Shown: positions 10,241 through 21,059 of the stretch, one piece after another
Position numbering within the stretch: the first letter of the stretch is position 1
Layout of the letters: each line of letters opens with the position of its first letter
Assembly: GCA_951804985.1 (NCBI GenBank)
Contig: OX638134.1
Span: 84,733,679 to 84,797,678 of the forward strand
Direction of reading: 5' to 3'
DNA: 64,000 bases
From: Dryomyza anilis
Taxonomy: Eukaryota > Arthropoda > Insecta > Diptera > Dryomyzidae
Notes under the pieces: generated by a model
Told to the model about the DNA's origin: nothing
What the model saw: only the letters and a program-made list of their open reading frames with translations
Database searches by the model: none
Made by a program: the position numbers and the translations under genes

Positions 10241-11180
10241 AGTAGCAGTAGCAGCAGTGAACAAACTGAACTCGTTGTGCGCTGAAGTCGAACTGAATGC
10301 CGCCGAGACAGCAGCCGAGCAACGAACAGTGCGAATGGCTTTGAAAAGTGTAAAAGCTCTGTGCTGCGGTGCTTTGAGAAAAGCTACATTCTGAGGACAA
10401 GATGAGGGATGTACACCCGTCAAAGAGTACGAGAGTAAAAGCTTTTCAAAAGTGCTCTGCTGGCAGTATTTGCGGTATGCATCTCCTAAGGGATACTAGT
10501 ACTAGTCAGGATGCTGTGACAATAGAGAGAAAGTGCGAATAAAATGAAAAGAGAGAGAGTAATTATAAGTACTAGGACCTTTTCATACGTTTCTTTGATA
10601 CTATTTCATTAGTCAACGTTATTTATATAAAAACTTTTACGTTTTTTTCGGTCTTTATCGCAAAGTTTCTTTATTCCAAAGAACTATATCAAAAAGAACT
10701 GCTGGGATTAAATACCATACCCAAAAATGGAGTCGGATAAGAAAAAAACGAGCTATATTCAGGGAATAGTATCGGAATTTGGCAGAGAGGGCCGGACAAC
10801 TAAAGATTATTTTGGCGGAGTGGGAAGTCAGAAATTCTCCTTCGAAACAAATACCCCTACTGTGCCCCACATTCCAAATAAGTGTAAACTTGAACAGCAC
10901 CACTTACCTAGTCTACTAACCTTCCTGGTCTTTATCAAATAAAACCATTACCATGTCTACATCAATACAAAGTCGGGCGAAGGAGGTCAGTCTTTAATGA
11001 TTTAAAATGGAAAATATGAACGTCTTGAAAATTCAATGACTACTGGAAGAGATGATTTTGGGACAATATCGGTAACACTGCAGAGATGAACCTCAAGCAT
11101 GGTCCCGGAGAGTTCAAATTGTTGCGAGAGCATCATACCTATAACCCGTGAGAGTCTCTCTTGATATCGAGTTAATATCG
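10241..11180. other. Unassigned, moderate-G+C to A+T-rich DNA
   Basis: Contains AGC-type repeats (10241-10257), a GA run at 10545-10560 and a 71-codon frame at 10727-10942 (starting MESDKKKTSYIQG) with no recognised motif. The last part may belong to the degraded LINE that follows, but I could not align it. Confidence 0.35.
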
Positions 11181-11252
11181 AGTTAATATCGAGCTTATCT
11201 TAAAATATATTTAAGAAGAAAATTCGGAAAATTTTAAAGATTGCTCGTGAGT

Positions 11253-11875
11253 GTGAAGAAATTCTATCAGAAGATAAGACGCCTATCTCCGGAGGTTTGA
11301 AGATCGGAGCATCTTCCAGTTAGGACGAGGACGGGAATCTAGTAACAGATGTCCAGAGAATTATTGAGATTATAGTAGGAAAACTTCTCGCAACTGCTAT
11401 ACAATGGCGAAAATATTTCCACCGACATAGAAGATACCCACAACTCCAGTTGCTGACGATGGTATTGAATTAACGCCGTCTGCACAGCAAGCAAAGCCTC
11501 AGGATCGGATAGTGTGTCTGCTGAGTTTTCTAAAACCGGAGGCGATGAGCTCACAACAGGCATGCACCATCTTATCAGGATATGGTCAGAAGAATGCGTG
11601 CACAACGAATGAAATCTCAGTGTACTCTACCCAATCCTAAAAAAGGGAGATCCAACAACATGCGCCAACAACCGTGGGCCTCCTCAATATCGTGTACAAT
11701 ATTATATCGAGCATATTATGTATACAATTGAAGCCCACATCAACAGACTTATTGGACCTTATCAGTGATCAGATTTTCAAATTACGCTAAATTCTGAAAG
11801 AGATCAAAGTAAGACAGATCGACACACACTACCTTTTAGACGACTGAAAAGCTGTCTTTGACCGTCCAAAAATAA
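11253..11875 (+). pseudogene. Degraded non-LTR retrotransposon reverse transcriptase
   Basis: Fragments in changing frames read as successive parts of an insect LINE endonuclease/reverse-transcriptase polyprotein: VKKFYQKIRRLS (from 11253), then NGENISTDIEDT, KTGGDELTTGMHHLIRIWSEE, NLSVLYPILKKGDPTTCANN, then after a frameshift LLNIVYNIISSILCIQLKP, INRLIGPYQ, and last RQIDTHYLLDD.KAVFDRPK. The block LYPILKKGD...NNRG matches the start of the fingers/palm of LINE RTs, and the last matches the first catalytic motif (normally ..FVDFKAAFD), here damaged. A short deletion after GPYQ removes the usual CGFRPGKS segment. At least three frameshifts and several stops are visible, so it is inactive. Clade (CR1/Jockey/I group) cannot be set by eye. 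The 5' half and all downstream motifs are missing. Confidence 0.85.
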
Positions 11876-11935
11876 AGAGTCGAAAAGGTAATATTTAAAA
11901 ATTTTCGAACTTGATTTGTATCTTCACAAATATAA

Positions 11936-11985
11936 ATGCGTCGACATGCGTTGTTATGCGTTGATATGCGTTGATATGCGTCATA
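11936..11985. repeat. Short ATGCGTTGAT tandem repeat
   Basis: Five 10-11-bp copies of ATGCGTYGAT/ATGCGTTGTT in a row. Confidence 0.7.
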
Positions 11986-12410
11986 ATACATTTTGCTCTC
12001 AAAATTGGTTTCTCTCATTTCAAATCTAATATCTTTTGCACTTTGAGAGCTTTTCTAACTGCAGAGTTATCTGTCATTGACTCTCTCTCGCTCTCATGGT
12101 TATTTCTGCGCAGCGCACATTTCGCAAATATTTATTTTGGAATTTTCTGCAATGAATTATTTTTATCCCTTTGTATGACGCAGGAATATTTCTAGCCACT
12201 AAACTAAAAATAGTTGGTTTGACTTGTGTTACGTGGCAGGACTAACAGGATAAAATGTAAAGTTTTGCAAGAGAGAGAGAGAGCTTTGGGCTTTAGGCAA
12301 AGCAACTTAAATGGATTTATTTGACGTGACAATTTTTTAATATGACTTTTAAAGGCATTTTATGATATAATTAAGGAAAGAATTTTTTTGCTTTTTTAAA
12401 CTTTAGTATA
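11986..12410. other. Non-coding, CT/GA runs
   Basis: CTCTCTCTCG run at about 12080-12097 and GAGAGAGAGAGAG at about 12272-12284. No gene seen. Confidence 0.4.
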
Positions 12411-12634
12411 TTCCGAAAAAATACTATATAATTAATAGTATATTTTTTATGTTTTTTTGATATATTTTTACTTTTAAAATTGGTCAATCGAATAAATTAT
12501 TCTTTTAATCGATTAATACCATTAAGTCCTACAAAATAATATTAACATACTGAATATTATCAAATAATTTTGTATTTAAATGAAAATATTTATCTCTTAC
12601 ATACTATTAAATTAATAGTACGTTTTTTCTGATT
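12411..12634 (+). mobile_element. A+T-rich MITE family, copy 1
   Basis: About 224 bp with inverted ends (CGAAAAAATACTATA... against ...TAGTACGTTTTTTCTG) and the internal phrase AAAATTGGTCAATCGAATAAATT then ACCATTAAGTCCTAC. The same phrases recur at 24776-24970 (+), 44130-44302 (-) and 50470-50620 (-), so this is a dispersed family and not random A+T DNA. No coding capacity. Confidence 0.65.
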
Positions 12635-13380
12635 GTATTTTAAGCTTATGTCTTTCATTTCATCCACAACTCGAATTAACGAATTAGTTATTCGACATAT
12701 TCGACGTATTACGAGTGATCGGAATCCATATTCGCAGCTACTTATTAACTCACATCTGTCTCATGCATACGGACATCCTTTTAAATTCAATAATCTCACT
12801 TCCAAATTTCAGTAGTACACAAATTTCCGGAAACATGTTGTCACATTGGTATCGAAATAATCAGCATTTGAACCAAGCATATTTCAAGCAAGAGATGTGC
12901 ACAGAATACAGATTACAGGACTTTGTGCTCTGTTGCAATGGCTCAACAATAACAACTGCAACCTCACGAGCACCAAAGGACAAAAGGCCTGCATTGCTAT
13001 TATTTGTATCGCATTTAATTTGCACACCAATATCAACAGTAAATGAGCTTAATGAGTGACTATGTTGTGTCTAGGTATATCTGAAATATTTCTTTAGATC
13101 TCCGTGTTAGAATTAGTTCATGTCCTGCATGTCCTTTGGCCCTCAGCACTCGGCACTCAACTGTATAATTAGGAAACATAACTCTAGGCGCATCATGTGA
13201 TTCGAAATTCTCGAAGGTTTTGCGGTTTGAGCTGCATATATTCGCTGCACTGTAATTGTCCTGCAGCCATTGTTGTGAAATTAATTGAGGGATATTGTAA
13301 AGGATATAGAGAATATATTAGAAAATTAAATAAATTTGCGTGATTACTTTATTCTTTAAAGTAAATTTCTACACCGGAGG
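12635..13380. other. Non-coding DNA upstream of the hexamer array
   Basis: Mixed composition. A 114-codon frame at 12715-13059 shows no recognisable motif and no coding signature. Nothing else supported. Confidence 0.4.
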
Positions 13381-13381
13381 C

Positions 13382-15107
13382 AGAAGAAGAAGCCGAAGAG
13401 AAAGAGGAAGCGGAAGAGGAAGAGGAAGAGGAAGAGGAAGAGGAAGAGGAAGAGGAAGAGGAAGAGGAAGAGGAAGAGGAAGAGGAAGAGGAAGAGGAAG
13501 AGGAAGAGGAAGAGGAAGAGGAAGAGGAAGAGGAAGAGGAAGAGGAAGAGGAAGAGGAAGAGGAAGAGGAAGAGGAAGAGGAAGAGGAAGAGGAAGAGGA
13601 AGAGGAAGAGGAAGAGGAAGAGGAAGAGGAAGAGGAAGAGGAAGAGGAAGAGGAAGAGGAAGAGGAAGAGGAAGAGGAAGAGGAAGAGGAAGAGGAAGAG
13701 GAAGAGGAAGAGGAAGAGGAAGAGGAAGAGGAAGAGGAAGAGGAAGAGGAAGAGGAAGAGGAAGAGGAAGAGGAAGAGGAAGAGGAAGAGGAAGAGGAAG
13801 AGGAAGAGGAAGAGGAAGAGGAAGAGGAAGAGGAAGAGGAAGAGGAAGAGGAAGAGGAAGAGGAAGAGGAAGAGGAAGAGGAAGAGGAAGAGGAAGAGGA
13901 AGAGGAAGAGGAAGAGGAAGAGGAAGAGGAAGAGGAAGAGGAAGAGGAAGAGGAAGAGGAAGAGGAAGAGGAAGAGGAAGAGGAAGAGGAAGAGGAAGAG
14001 GAAGAGGAAGAGGAAGAGGAAGAGGAAGAGGAAGAGGAAGAGGAAGAGGAAGAGGAAGAGGAAGAGGAAGAGGAAGAGGAAGAGGAAGAGGAAGAGGAAG
14101 AGGAAGAGGAAGAGGAAGAGGAAGAGGAAGAGGAAGAGGAAGAGGAAGAGGAAGAGGAAGAGGAAGAGGAAGAGGAAGAGGAAGAGGAAGAGGAAGAGGA
14201 AGAGGAAGAGGAAGAGGAAGAGGAAGAGGAAGAGGAAGAGGAAGAGGAAGAGGAAGAGGAAGAGGAAGAGGAAGAGGAAGAGGAAGAGGAAGAGGAAGAG
14301 GAAGAGGAAGAGGAAGAGGAAGAGGAAGAGGAAGAGGAAGAGGAAGAGGAAGAGGAAGAGGAAGAGGAAGAGGAAGAGGAAGAGGAAGAGGAAGAGGAAG
14401 AGGAAGAGGAAGAGGAAGAGGAAGAGGAAGAGGAAGAGGAAGAGGAAGAGGAAGAGGAAGAGGAAGAGGAAGAGGAAGAGGAAGAGGAAGAGGAAGAGGA
14501 AGAGGAAGAGGAAGAGGAAGAGGAAGAGGAAGAGGAAGAGGAAGAGGAAGAGGAAGAGGAAGAGGAAGAGGAAGAGGAAGAGGAAGAGGAAGAGGAAGAG
14601 GAAGAGGAAGAGGAAGAGGAAGAGGAAGAGGAAGAGGAAGAGGAAGAGGAAGAGGAAGAGGAAGAGGAAGAGGAAGAGGAAGAGGAAGAGGAAGAGGAAG
14701 AGGAAGAGGAAGAGGAAGAGGAAGAGGAAGAGGAAGAGGAAGAGGAAGAGGAAGAGGAAGAGGAAGAGGAAGAGGAAGAGGAAGAGGAAGAGGAAGAGGA
14801 AGAGGAAGAGGAAGAGGAAGAGGAAGAGGAAGAGGAAGAGGAAGAGGAAGAGGAAGAGGAAGAGGAAGAGGAAGAGGAAGAGGAAGAGGAAGAGGAAGAG
14901 GAAGAGGAAGAGGAAGAGGAAGAGGAAGAGGAAGAGGAAGAGGAAGAGGAAGAGGAAGAGGAAGAGGAAGAGGAAGAGGAAGAGGAAGAGGAAGAGGAAG
15001 AGGAAGAGGAAGAGGAAGAGGAAGAGGAAGAGGAAGAGGAAGAGGAAGAGGAAGAGGAAGAGGAAGAGGAAGAGGAAGAGGAAGAGGAAGAGGAAGAGGA
15101 AGAGGAA
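13382..15107. repeat. 1.7-kb GAGGAA hexanucleotide array
   Basis: After about 30 bp of imperfect purine repeat (13382-13411), the hexamer GAAGAG is repeated without a visible interruption from 13412 to 15107: 1,696 bp, about 283 units. Plus-strand frames would read (Glu-Glu), (Lys-Arg) or (Arg-Gly), and minus-strand frames poly-Ser, (Leu-Pro) or (Leu-Phe). This creates frames of 594-648 codons that are not genes. The strand is pure purine with mirror symmetry, the classic condition for triplex (H-DNA). Confidence 0.97.
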
Positions 15108-15598
15108 ACGAATTCAACTCGAGTGTTATAACATTTGCCGACCTGTGCCACAAATACTACCGTAAACGGCAAAAACCGTGACATCCAACAATGTAATAAA
15201 TGCAGCTCTATTAGCAATTCATTGCAGCAGCTAGTTTTAATTAAAATCACATTCAGCACATTATAAAAGCAACACAGGCAGCTGAATAACCACATACTAT
15301 TGCTGCAGCAGACATCCGTCTAACCCTACAAATTCTCATCAAGTTATTCACGTTTACCTCTCATTCTCCCATCCAACTAAAATTCCCCAATAACCCATAA
15401 TATCGCCAACTACCTCTAATGTCCCATAACTTTTTCCCAATGCATTATATTCCCTGTGATCACATTGTTGCCACCTTTACCACCTCGTTAGTCTCAATGC
15501 CAACCGCAAGAATATCTCGTACGTTTCATAAATCCGACATGCAATCCCTCGTCATTAGAACGACCAATCCTCACGTTTGCAGTTGTATTTTTAACGTA
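15108..15598. other. Pyrimidine/C-rich non-coding flank
   Basis: A+C-rich on the plus strand (15300-15440) with runs such as CTCTCATTCTCCCATCC. No gene recognised. Confidence 0.4.
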
Positions 15599-15830
15599 AT
15601 TAAGTTGCAACCGCTTTATTAATATCGAACTCATCATGTTCAGCATCTGCATCGTCGTAGCCCCCCTTTGCAAAGATATTAGAATCCTGGCCTGGTATGA
15701 CGACGACCGAGTATCCTTGCCGCACAGTTACGTGAATATTTGCTGTCGGTTTCATTCGATTTTTTTTTTTCATTATTTCCACGTATTGCTTCTTCAAGTG
15801 TAAAATATGCATTCGTATCCAGCAAGTAAC
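15599..15830 (-). other. Possible coding exon end, minus strand
   Basis: The last third of a 156-codon minus frame (15600-16070) reads TVRQGYSVVVIPGQDSNIF, then AKGGYDDADAEHDEFDINKA and a stop. Codons are balanced (GTC, GGC, TAC, GAC, ATC), unlike the A+T-rich neighbourhood, and the tail is acidic as in real protein C-termini. The N-terminal part of the frame (about 15850-16070) is the shadow of GCTGCTGATGATG-like repeats and is not believed. No splice acceptor is convincing and I do not recognise the protein. This is weak evidence only. Confidence 0.18.
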
Positions 15831-16845
15831 CGCAGGATATACAGGAGATCCTGTGTAAAGGATGCTCGCAAAGTGAGCCGAGTTATTGCTGGCGATGGTG
15901 CTGCTGATGATGAGTATAAAGCTGTTGTTGACTGTGTAGTTACTGTTGCTGATGCGACTGATGTTGCTCCTCTTTTTGTTGCTCTTGCTTCCGCAGGATA
16001 TGCCCCGGTGTTGCCAGGCAACGTAACGGAAACCGAAGCAATTTCCTCGCGTTTTTGTGCAAATTTTCATTACATTTTTATTTTATTGACCTGTTTTTCT
16101 ACCTTTATGCGTCTGTCTAGTCTATGGCCTGGCTCGTCCATATCCTGATTGCCTGCCTCACTCTCCAAAGTCCTTTCTCCACATTTTCTGCTTCCCTGTG
16201 CCGTACCGCCAATTGGTTAGTTATCCTTTCTCGCCATCTTCTGCTCAGTTGCACATCGAAGTGAAAATTTTATAATGATTTTTATGCGCTTCGGCTGTCT
16301 GTTGTATCGCGCTGCCACTCGTCCTGCTGCGCTTTATTAGTGCGCGCTTGTTAAACTCGTCAGTGCTGCAGTTTTGTTCGACAAATTTGCAGCGTTGTGT
16401 GTGGAAATACTGCGTATCAACATGGCCTTCAATTGCTTAATAACCAAGCACACCTATTTTTACAGAATTTTATAAAAATTAAATATATTTTTTTATTTTA
16501 TTTTTTTGTCTCACTCTTATATTTAGAATATTTATCTGAATTCATATATGTAAATTTATTAATATATTTTGTTAAAAACATTTTCTTATTTTTCGTTATA
16601 TAAGGTAGTCAATGTTAAGGTGTTGATCGTTCGTTATATAGCGCTTTTGTTAAATCGCGTATTAGTTATACCGGGATTTGACCGGGATTTCATGTTTTTA
16701 TTTATCTTTGCTTTAATTTTTCCATGTTCATATTCTTGTTAGCGATCTGCTGATATTCCTTCATTTTTATATTTCCATTAATTTTTATTTTCCTTTTTTT
16801 TATTTTTATTTTTTTTATTTAATCTTTCCTTTTCTATTCCCACTC
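15831..16845. other. Non-coding; GCT/GAT-type repeats then A+T-rich
   Basis: GCTGATGATG/GTTGCT repeats at 15885-15990 create frames on both strands. The rest is T-rich with no gene seen. Confidence 0.4.
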
Positions 16846-16847
16846 CT

Positions 16848-17145
16848 TATCCTTATTCTTATCCTTATCCTTATCCTTATCCTTATCCTTATCCTTATCC
16901 TTATCCTTATCCTTATCCTTATCCTTATCCTTATCCTTATCCTTATCCTTATCCTTATCCTTATCCTTATCCTTATCCTTATCCTTATCCTTATCCTTAT
17001 CCTTATCCTTATCCTCATCCTCATCCTTATCCTTATCCTTATCCTTATCCTTATTCTTATCCTTATCCTTATCCTTATCCTTATCCTTATCCTTATCCTT
17101 ACCCTTATCCTTATCCTTGTCCTTATCTTTAGCATTATCCTTATC
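16848..17145. repeat. CCTTAT hexanucleotide array
   Basis: About 49 copies of CCTTAT with a few substitutions (TTCTTAT, CCTCAT, CCCTTAT). The minus strand would read (Lys-Asp)n or (Arg-Ile)n, giving 106- and 111-codon artefact frames. Confidence 0.95.
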
Positions 17146-17921
17146 CTTTTTATTTTCTCCCTTTGGCATTTTATATTGTTCGTTTTCTTCTTCTCCTTCT
17201 TATTTCTTCTTATTTATTTTTGCATTAGAATTTTTCAGTCTCATTTATTTAATTGCTTTAAATTCTAATTAATATGAACATTTTTCAACATATCCTCAAT
17301 AGCAGACAATTATCCACTTCAATAAGGTAAACACAACTCATCATCTCACAATTACACCTCTGTCAGTTACCCGCAAAGCCTTCTTCACACCTTCCTTCCT
17401 TCGGTCTGTGACTGTTGAAAGTTGAAAAACCTTTTTCTAATTTCACCGCCTGCCTGACTTTAAGCACCATCAGCACGCATGCTACAACATGCAACATGAA
17501 CATTTGCAACAAACACGCACAGGCACATACAGACAGAGAGAGACAGACACCTATCAGGTAGACACTTCAGCGCAGACATTGATTCAGTGATACACCTACA
17601 ATTATCCTCAGACGAAGTCCATCAGGTCATCACTTCATTAATGTTATTACCGGCTCGGATTTTTATTCTGTTTCTCCATAAAAAGATTTCGAAAACGAAC
17701 GAATAAAGAGTTAAAAGAGGTTAAAAGGACTTGAATTATTTCAAGATGTTATGAAGAATATAATGTGCTATGTTTTCTAAGTCGGTTTATTCCAGTCCCT
17801 ATTAGAAATTGTTCTAGAGTCACGAACTAGGTTCAGTCCTCCAACTTCTCCTATTTGAGTGCGTTTGGAAAATTATTTTTTGCATTAGGAAATCGAATAT
17901 AAGCTGGAAAATGTCTAATTA
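17146..17921. other. Non-coding DNA
   Basis: TTCTTCTCC runs near 17183-17210 and a CA/GA-rich patch at 17515-17550. No gene or element recognised. Confidence 0.4.
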
Positions 17922-17925
17922 ATCT

Positions 17926-18762
17926 ACACACATAGAAAATAATTGTTGAAATTTGAAAATAAATATTATAAAAATTTCAAAATGCAAAACAATACATTAT
18001 TATTATTGTTTTTGAAAATAATATTATTAATTTTTGTTTTGACGTAAAAAAAAATTGCCAAACAATTGTTTAGACTTTTTAATTTTAAATTTGATGAATT
18101 TTAAATTAATTTGGAATGCTTTTCTTCGGACCACAAATCAGGAGAAAACACGCATCAAGAAGTCAAATGCAAGAGGACAAACCAATATGGGACGATAGTC
18201 AGTGGTACGAAAATGATGTTAACCAAATAGTGAAACGCGATTGGCACATTTTGAGGAACTCATACGCAACTGGTTTTCCAAAGAAAATACTCCAGATCAC
18301 CGATGGTGGTGACTACAAGGAACCAGAATCCATTTAATGTCAGGTCATTACAATTGGTCTTAAGAATTGCGAAACTTAAGACCACTGCTGTCATGGATTC
18401 GGTCGATGCCGAAAATCGAGCGAGGAAGTGGAAGTCCACCGCTTCGAATATGTTCAGTGCACCAGCCTCTTTCAACTATATTATTAAATATTTTTAATGC
18501 CATGGATTGTTAAATAAAAATGCATTCAAATTTAAATGTGTGTGAATTTTTTATCATATCCATTTTGAATGTAAAGAGCCATTCAAAGAAGAAAACAAAA
18601 CTAACAATATGATTATTAAAGTCAAAAATTTAATTGTTAAACGTTATTCGACAATTTTATTATTGGATGTGACAATAATTTGAGAATAATATTTGTAAAT
18701 CCATTTTAACATGAAATATTTTCATATTATTGCCGGATTCGACAATTATTTTCTATGTGTGT
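17926..18762. mobile_element. 837-bp TIR element with ATCT duplication
   Basis: The left end ACACACATAGAAAATAATTG (from 17926) matches the reverse complement of the right end (18753-18762 and inward) for about 25 bp with one difference (TTGTTGAA against TTGTCGAA). ATCT flanks both sides (17922-17925 and 18763-18766), a 4-bp direct repeat. Inside, 18116-18496 has clearly non-random, gene-like sequence (see the entry for that segment), while the outer 150-200 bp are A+T-rich. It is a non-autonomous or decayed DNA transposon. The TIR begins like other ends in this window (42309 region: CACACGGATAGAAAAG). Superfamily not assigned. The ATCT match might instead be a chance extension of the TIR. Confidence 0.7.
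18116..18496 (+). pseudogene. Unrecognised coding remnant inside a TIR element
   Basis: Two overlapping plus-strand frames look like parts of one damaged gene: 18116-18337 (72 codons and stop; includes IWDDSQWYENDVNQIVKRD and SYATGFPKKILQITDGGDYK) and 18303-18497 (63 codons and stop; includes RSLQLVLRIAKLKTTAVMD and ENRARKWKSTASNMFSAP). Composition is G+C-richer than the flanks of the element, and a polyadenylation-type AATAAA follows at about 18514. A frameshift near 18300-18340 would join them. It is probably a host-gene fragment or transposon protein captured in the element. I do not recognise the family. Confidence 0.4.
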
Positions 18763-18801
18763 ATCTCTATTTCTGAATTTGAAGTATAGAATTATTTTAA
18801 A

Positions 18802-19788
18802 CTAGCTGGACCCGTACACGACTCGAGCAAAGATTTTGTGAATGCAAGGTTATGGAGCAATTTTATTAAAATAAATAACATTTTTATTATTTATATCAGG
18901 GACCCGTGGACGTATTTTTTATTGGTTTTATAAATGTAGTAACCAAAGCCAAACTAATTCTCCGCTAAAACAACTTTTTTCATTTACAATTCTTTCTCAG
19001 ACTGTGCTTCCCCGTAGAATGCTTCACAGTAGAATTATTTCCCGTAGAATTCTTCTCCGTATAGTTTTTCCCAGTAGAAGTTTTAGTGTGGTGAGTTTAA
19101 GTGTAGCGAATGTTATTGTTGTGTGTTCAATTTAAGTGTGGTGAACTTTAGTGTGGTCAGTTTAAGTGGGTGAATTTGAGTGTGGTGAATTTTTGTGTGA
19201 TGAGTTTCAATGTGGTGAGTTTCAATGTGGTGAGTTTTAGTGTGGTGAGTTTTAGTGTGGTGAGTTTTAGTGTGGTGAATTTGAGTGTGGTGAATTTTAG
19301 TGTGGTGAATTTGAGTGAGGTGAATTTTAGTGTTTTGAATTTGAGTGTGGTGAATTTTAGTATGGTGAGTTTTAGTGTGATGAATTTTAGTGTGATGAGT
19401 TTTAGTGTGGTGAATTTTAATGTGGTTGATTTTGTTTTCTATCCTTTTTTAATTTTCTGCTGTTTTTGAGTTATTGCTAAAGTTTTGTGCTTTTTCTTTT
19501 GTTTTTGTGTTTGATTTTTGCTTTTGTTTTTGTGTTTTTGCTTTTTTTTGTATTTGAGTTTTTTGTTTCATCTTCTTAGCTTGTGTATGTGCCGAGATAT
19601 GTCGTTTTGAAAGTTTAGGTTGTATGGGAGGTGCCACGCCCCTTTGTCCAATCTCGCCCATATATTGCCTATGACACCCTCCGGACTCCATAGTATCCTG
19701 GTGAAAAAGTTCAGTTAAATCGGCTCAGCGGTTTAGACGTGATGCTGGAACAAACAGACAGACGGACCTAGAGTTTTATATATATAGA
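18802..19788 (-). mobile_element. Non-autonomous Helitron, copy 1
   Basis: Read on the minus strand, it begins TCTATATATATAAAACTC and ends GGGTCCAGCTAG. It is inserted between A and T, as Helitrons are (flanking A at 18801 and T at 19789 on the plus strand). A hairpin lies about 10 bp inside the CTAG end in the sister copy at 59229-60777 and is decayed here. The outer parts (GAAAGTTTAGGTTGTATGGG, GGTGCCACGCCCC, TTAAATCGG.TCAGCGGTTTA) match the sister copy closely. The middle is a 15-bp minisatellite (19079-19440). No Rep/helicase coding sequence is present, so replication would need a partner element. Confidence 0.75.
19005..19440. repeat. Two minisatellites inside Helitron copy 1
   Basis: First a short array of a 15-bp-class unit TTCCCCGTAGAATTC (about 19005-19078), then a longer array of GTGTGGTGAGTTTTA (15 bp, about 19079-19440) with variants GTGTGGTGAATTTGA. 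The 99-codon frame (Val/Ser/Asn-rich) is a product of the 15-bp periodicity. Confidence 0.9.
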
Positions 19789-21050
19789 TATATAGATATC
19801 ATACCATTTATTGTAATTTTATTTTTTTTATATTTGTATACTTTAAGATTCCCTCATTCTCGTTCCATTTATTTCGTATTTCAGCAACAATCGTGATGAA
19901 ACAAAAACTATTGAAATATCGAAAAAACTTCCACGAAATCAAATTAAATGACAACCAATCAATACGATAACCAGACACAAGTCTCGAACAACAAAAAAAG
20001 AGAAGAAAAAGATAAAATGAAATCTGAGCGATAACATTTAGAATGGAATTTTTTCAATAAACTATGAATCATCAGCGGCTACACGATAAAAAAAAAGGAC
20101 CAACCTATATAAAAAAAAAATAAATAAAAGCAACGAGTGACAGGACTATAAGAACGATGAAGACGATGATGATGATGAAGATGCTGATTATATTGACGAT
20201 AATGATATCAATGGCGACTAGGCGACTACACAACCAAGGCGCTAAGGACCAGAGCAACAAAGGACCAAAAGACCAGCGCACCAAAGGATCAGAGAGTTTG
20301 TAATTAAAGCTGGAACGCAAAACCAATTCAAGTCCAAAATAAAATGGGAATGAGTGAAGAAAATGTGTCAGCTGCCAGATGATTATTATTTGCTGCAGTT
20401 GTTGTTGTTGTTGCTGCCAGCAGAGACACAAATAATAAATGTAAATACAACAAAAAACAGGACTAATAGAACCAATACAACAACAACAACAACTGGAGGA
20501 CCGAAACATAATGAAAAACTCACAGTTGGCGTAACCGATTTCAATCTCAAGTGATTGATTGATGGACACTTGATTGCCCGCTGGGGGTGGGGTGTGCTGG
20601 GTATGGTCGAAATGTGCGGCTCAATAGCCAAAGGATGAAAAACTGGTGGCTGTGCGAGTGGGCGGAGAAAATGGCGTTTCTGGGAAAAGTAATAGGTTTT
20701 GTCAGTGACAGCTTTGTGTCGAACAAAAACTAAGGCGCGTCTCAATGCGGTTACAGCAAAGAAAGCCATGACGAACCCAAAGAAGGATGGGGTGTTTCGT
20801 GTTTGAAGCAACAATGCAGGTGAGATTTTTTTTTCTACAGATATTTTTTGTATTTTATTAGGGTGGCAAACATATTGTTATGCCGTGTGAATGAACGACA
20901 GCAACAGCTTTAGTCTGGGAGGGTTAAAAATGCCATTGCCGAAAATCAATCAAGTGCAAAAAGGCAGGGATTAGAGAGTTCGATCTGGAAATGAAAGAAG
21001 TTAATTTAAAACTTTTAAATTTTAGCTCTCTGCTTATTAAAGAAGTATTT
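19789..21050. other. Non-coding DNA with trinucleotide runs
   Basis: (GAT)n-like run at 20155-20190, an opa-like CTGCAGTTGTTGTTG run at about 20391-20418 and a CAACAACAAC run at about 20476-20495. Several overlapping frames on both strands (20105-20814) arise from these. The segment 20540-20820 has more even composition but no recognisable protein. Confidence 0.45.
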
Positions 21051-21059
21051 AACAATTTG

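Noticed and set aside
13340..15295. Open frames of 594-648 codons: Arg-Gly, poly-Ser and Leu-Pro
   Set aside because: They are translations of the GAGGAA hexamer in different frames and strands.
15807..16148. 113-codon plus frame with Ala/Asp/Val-rich centre
   Set aside because: GCTGCTGATGATG-type repeats create it, and the opposite strand is open too. No motif.
16815..17169. Lys-Asp or Arg-Ile repeat protein
   Set aside because: Both are frames of the CCTTAT array on the minus strand.
19170..19469. 99-codon Val/Ser/Asn-rich frame
   Set aside because: Product of the 15-bp minisatellite in the Helitron.
18802..19788. RTE-type LINE 3' ends as an alternative to Helitrons
   Set aside because: The TC start, the CTAG end with an adjacent hairpin in copy 2, and the A|T insertion context without target duplication fit Helitrons better. 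No reverse transcriptase or variable 5' truncation is seen.
20105..20814. Frames of 142-154 codons on the minus strand
   Set aside because: They rely on (GAT)n, CAA and CAG runs and overlap each other. No conserved motif.
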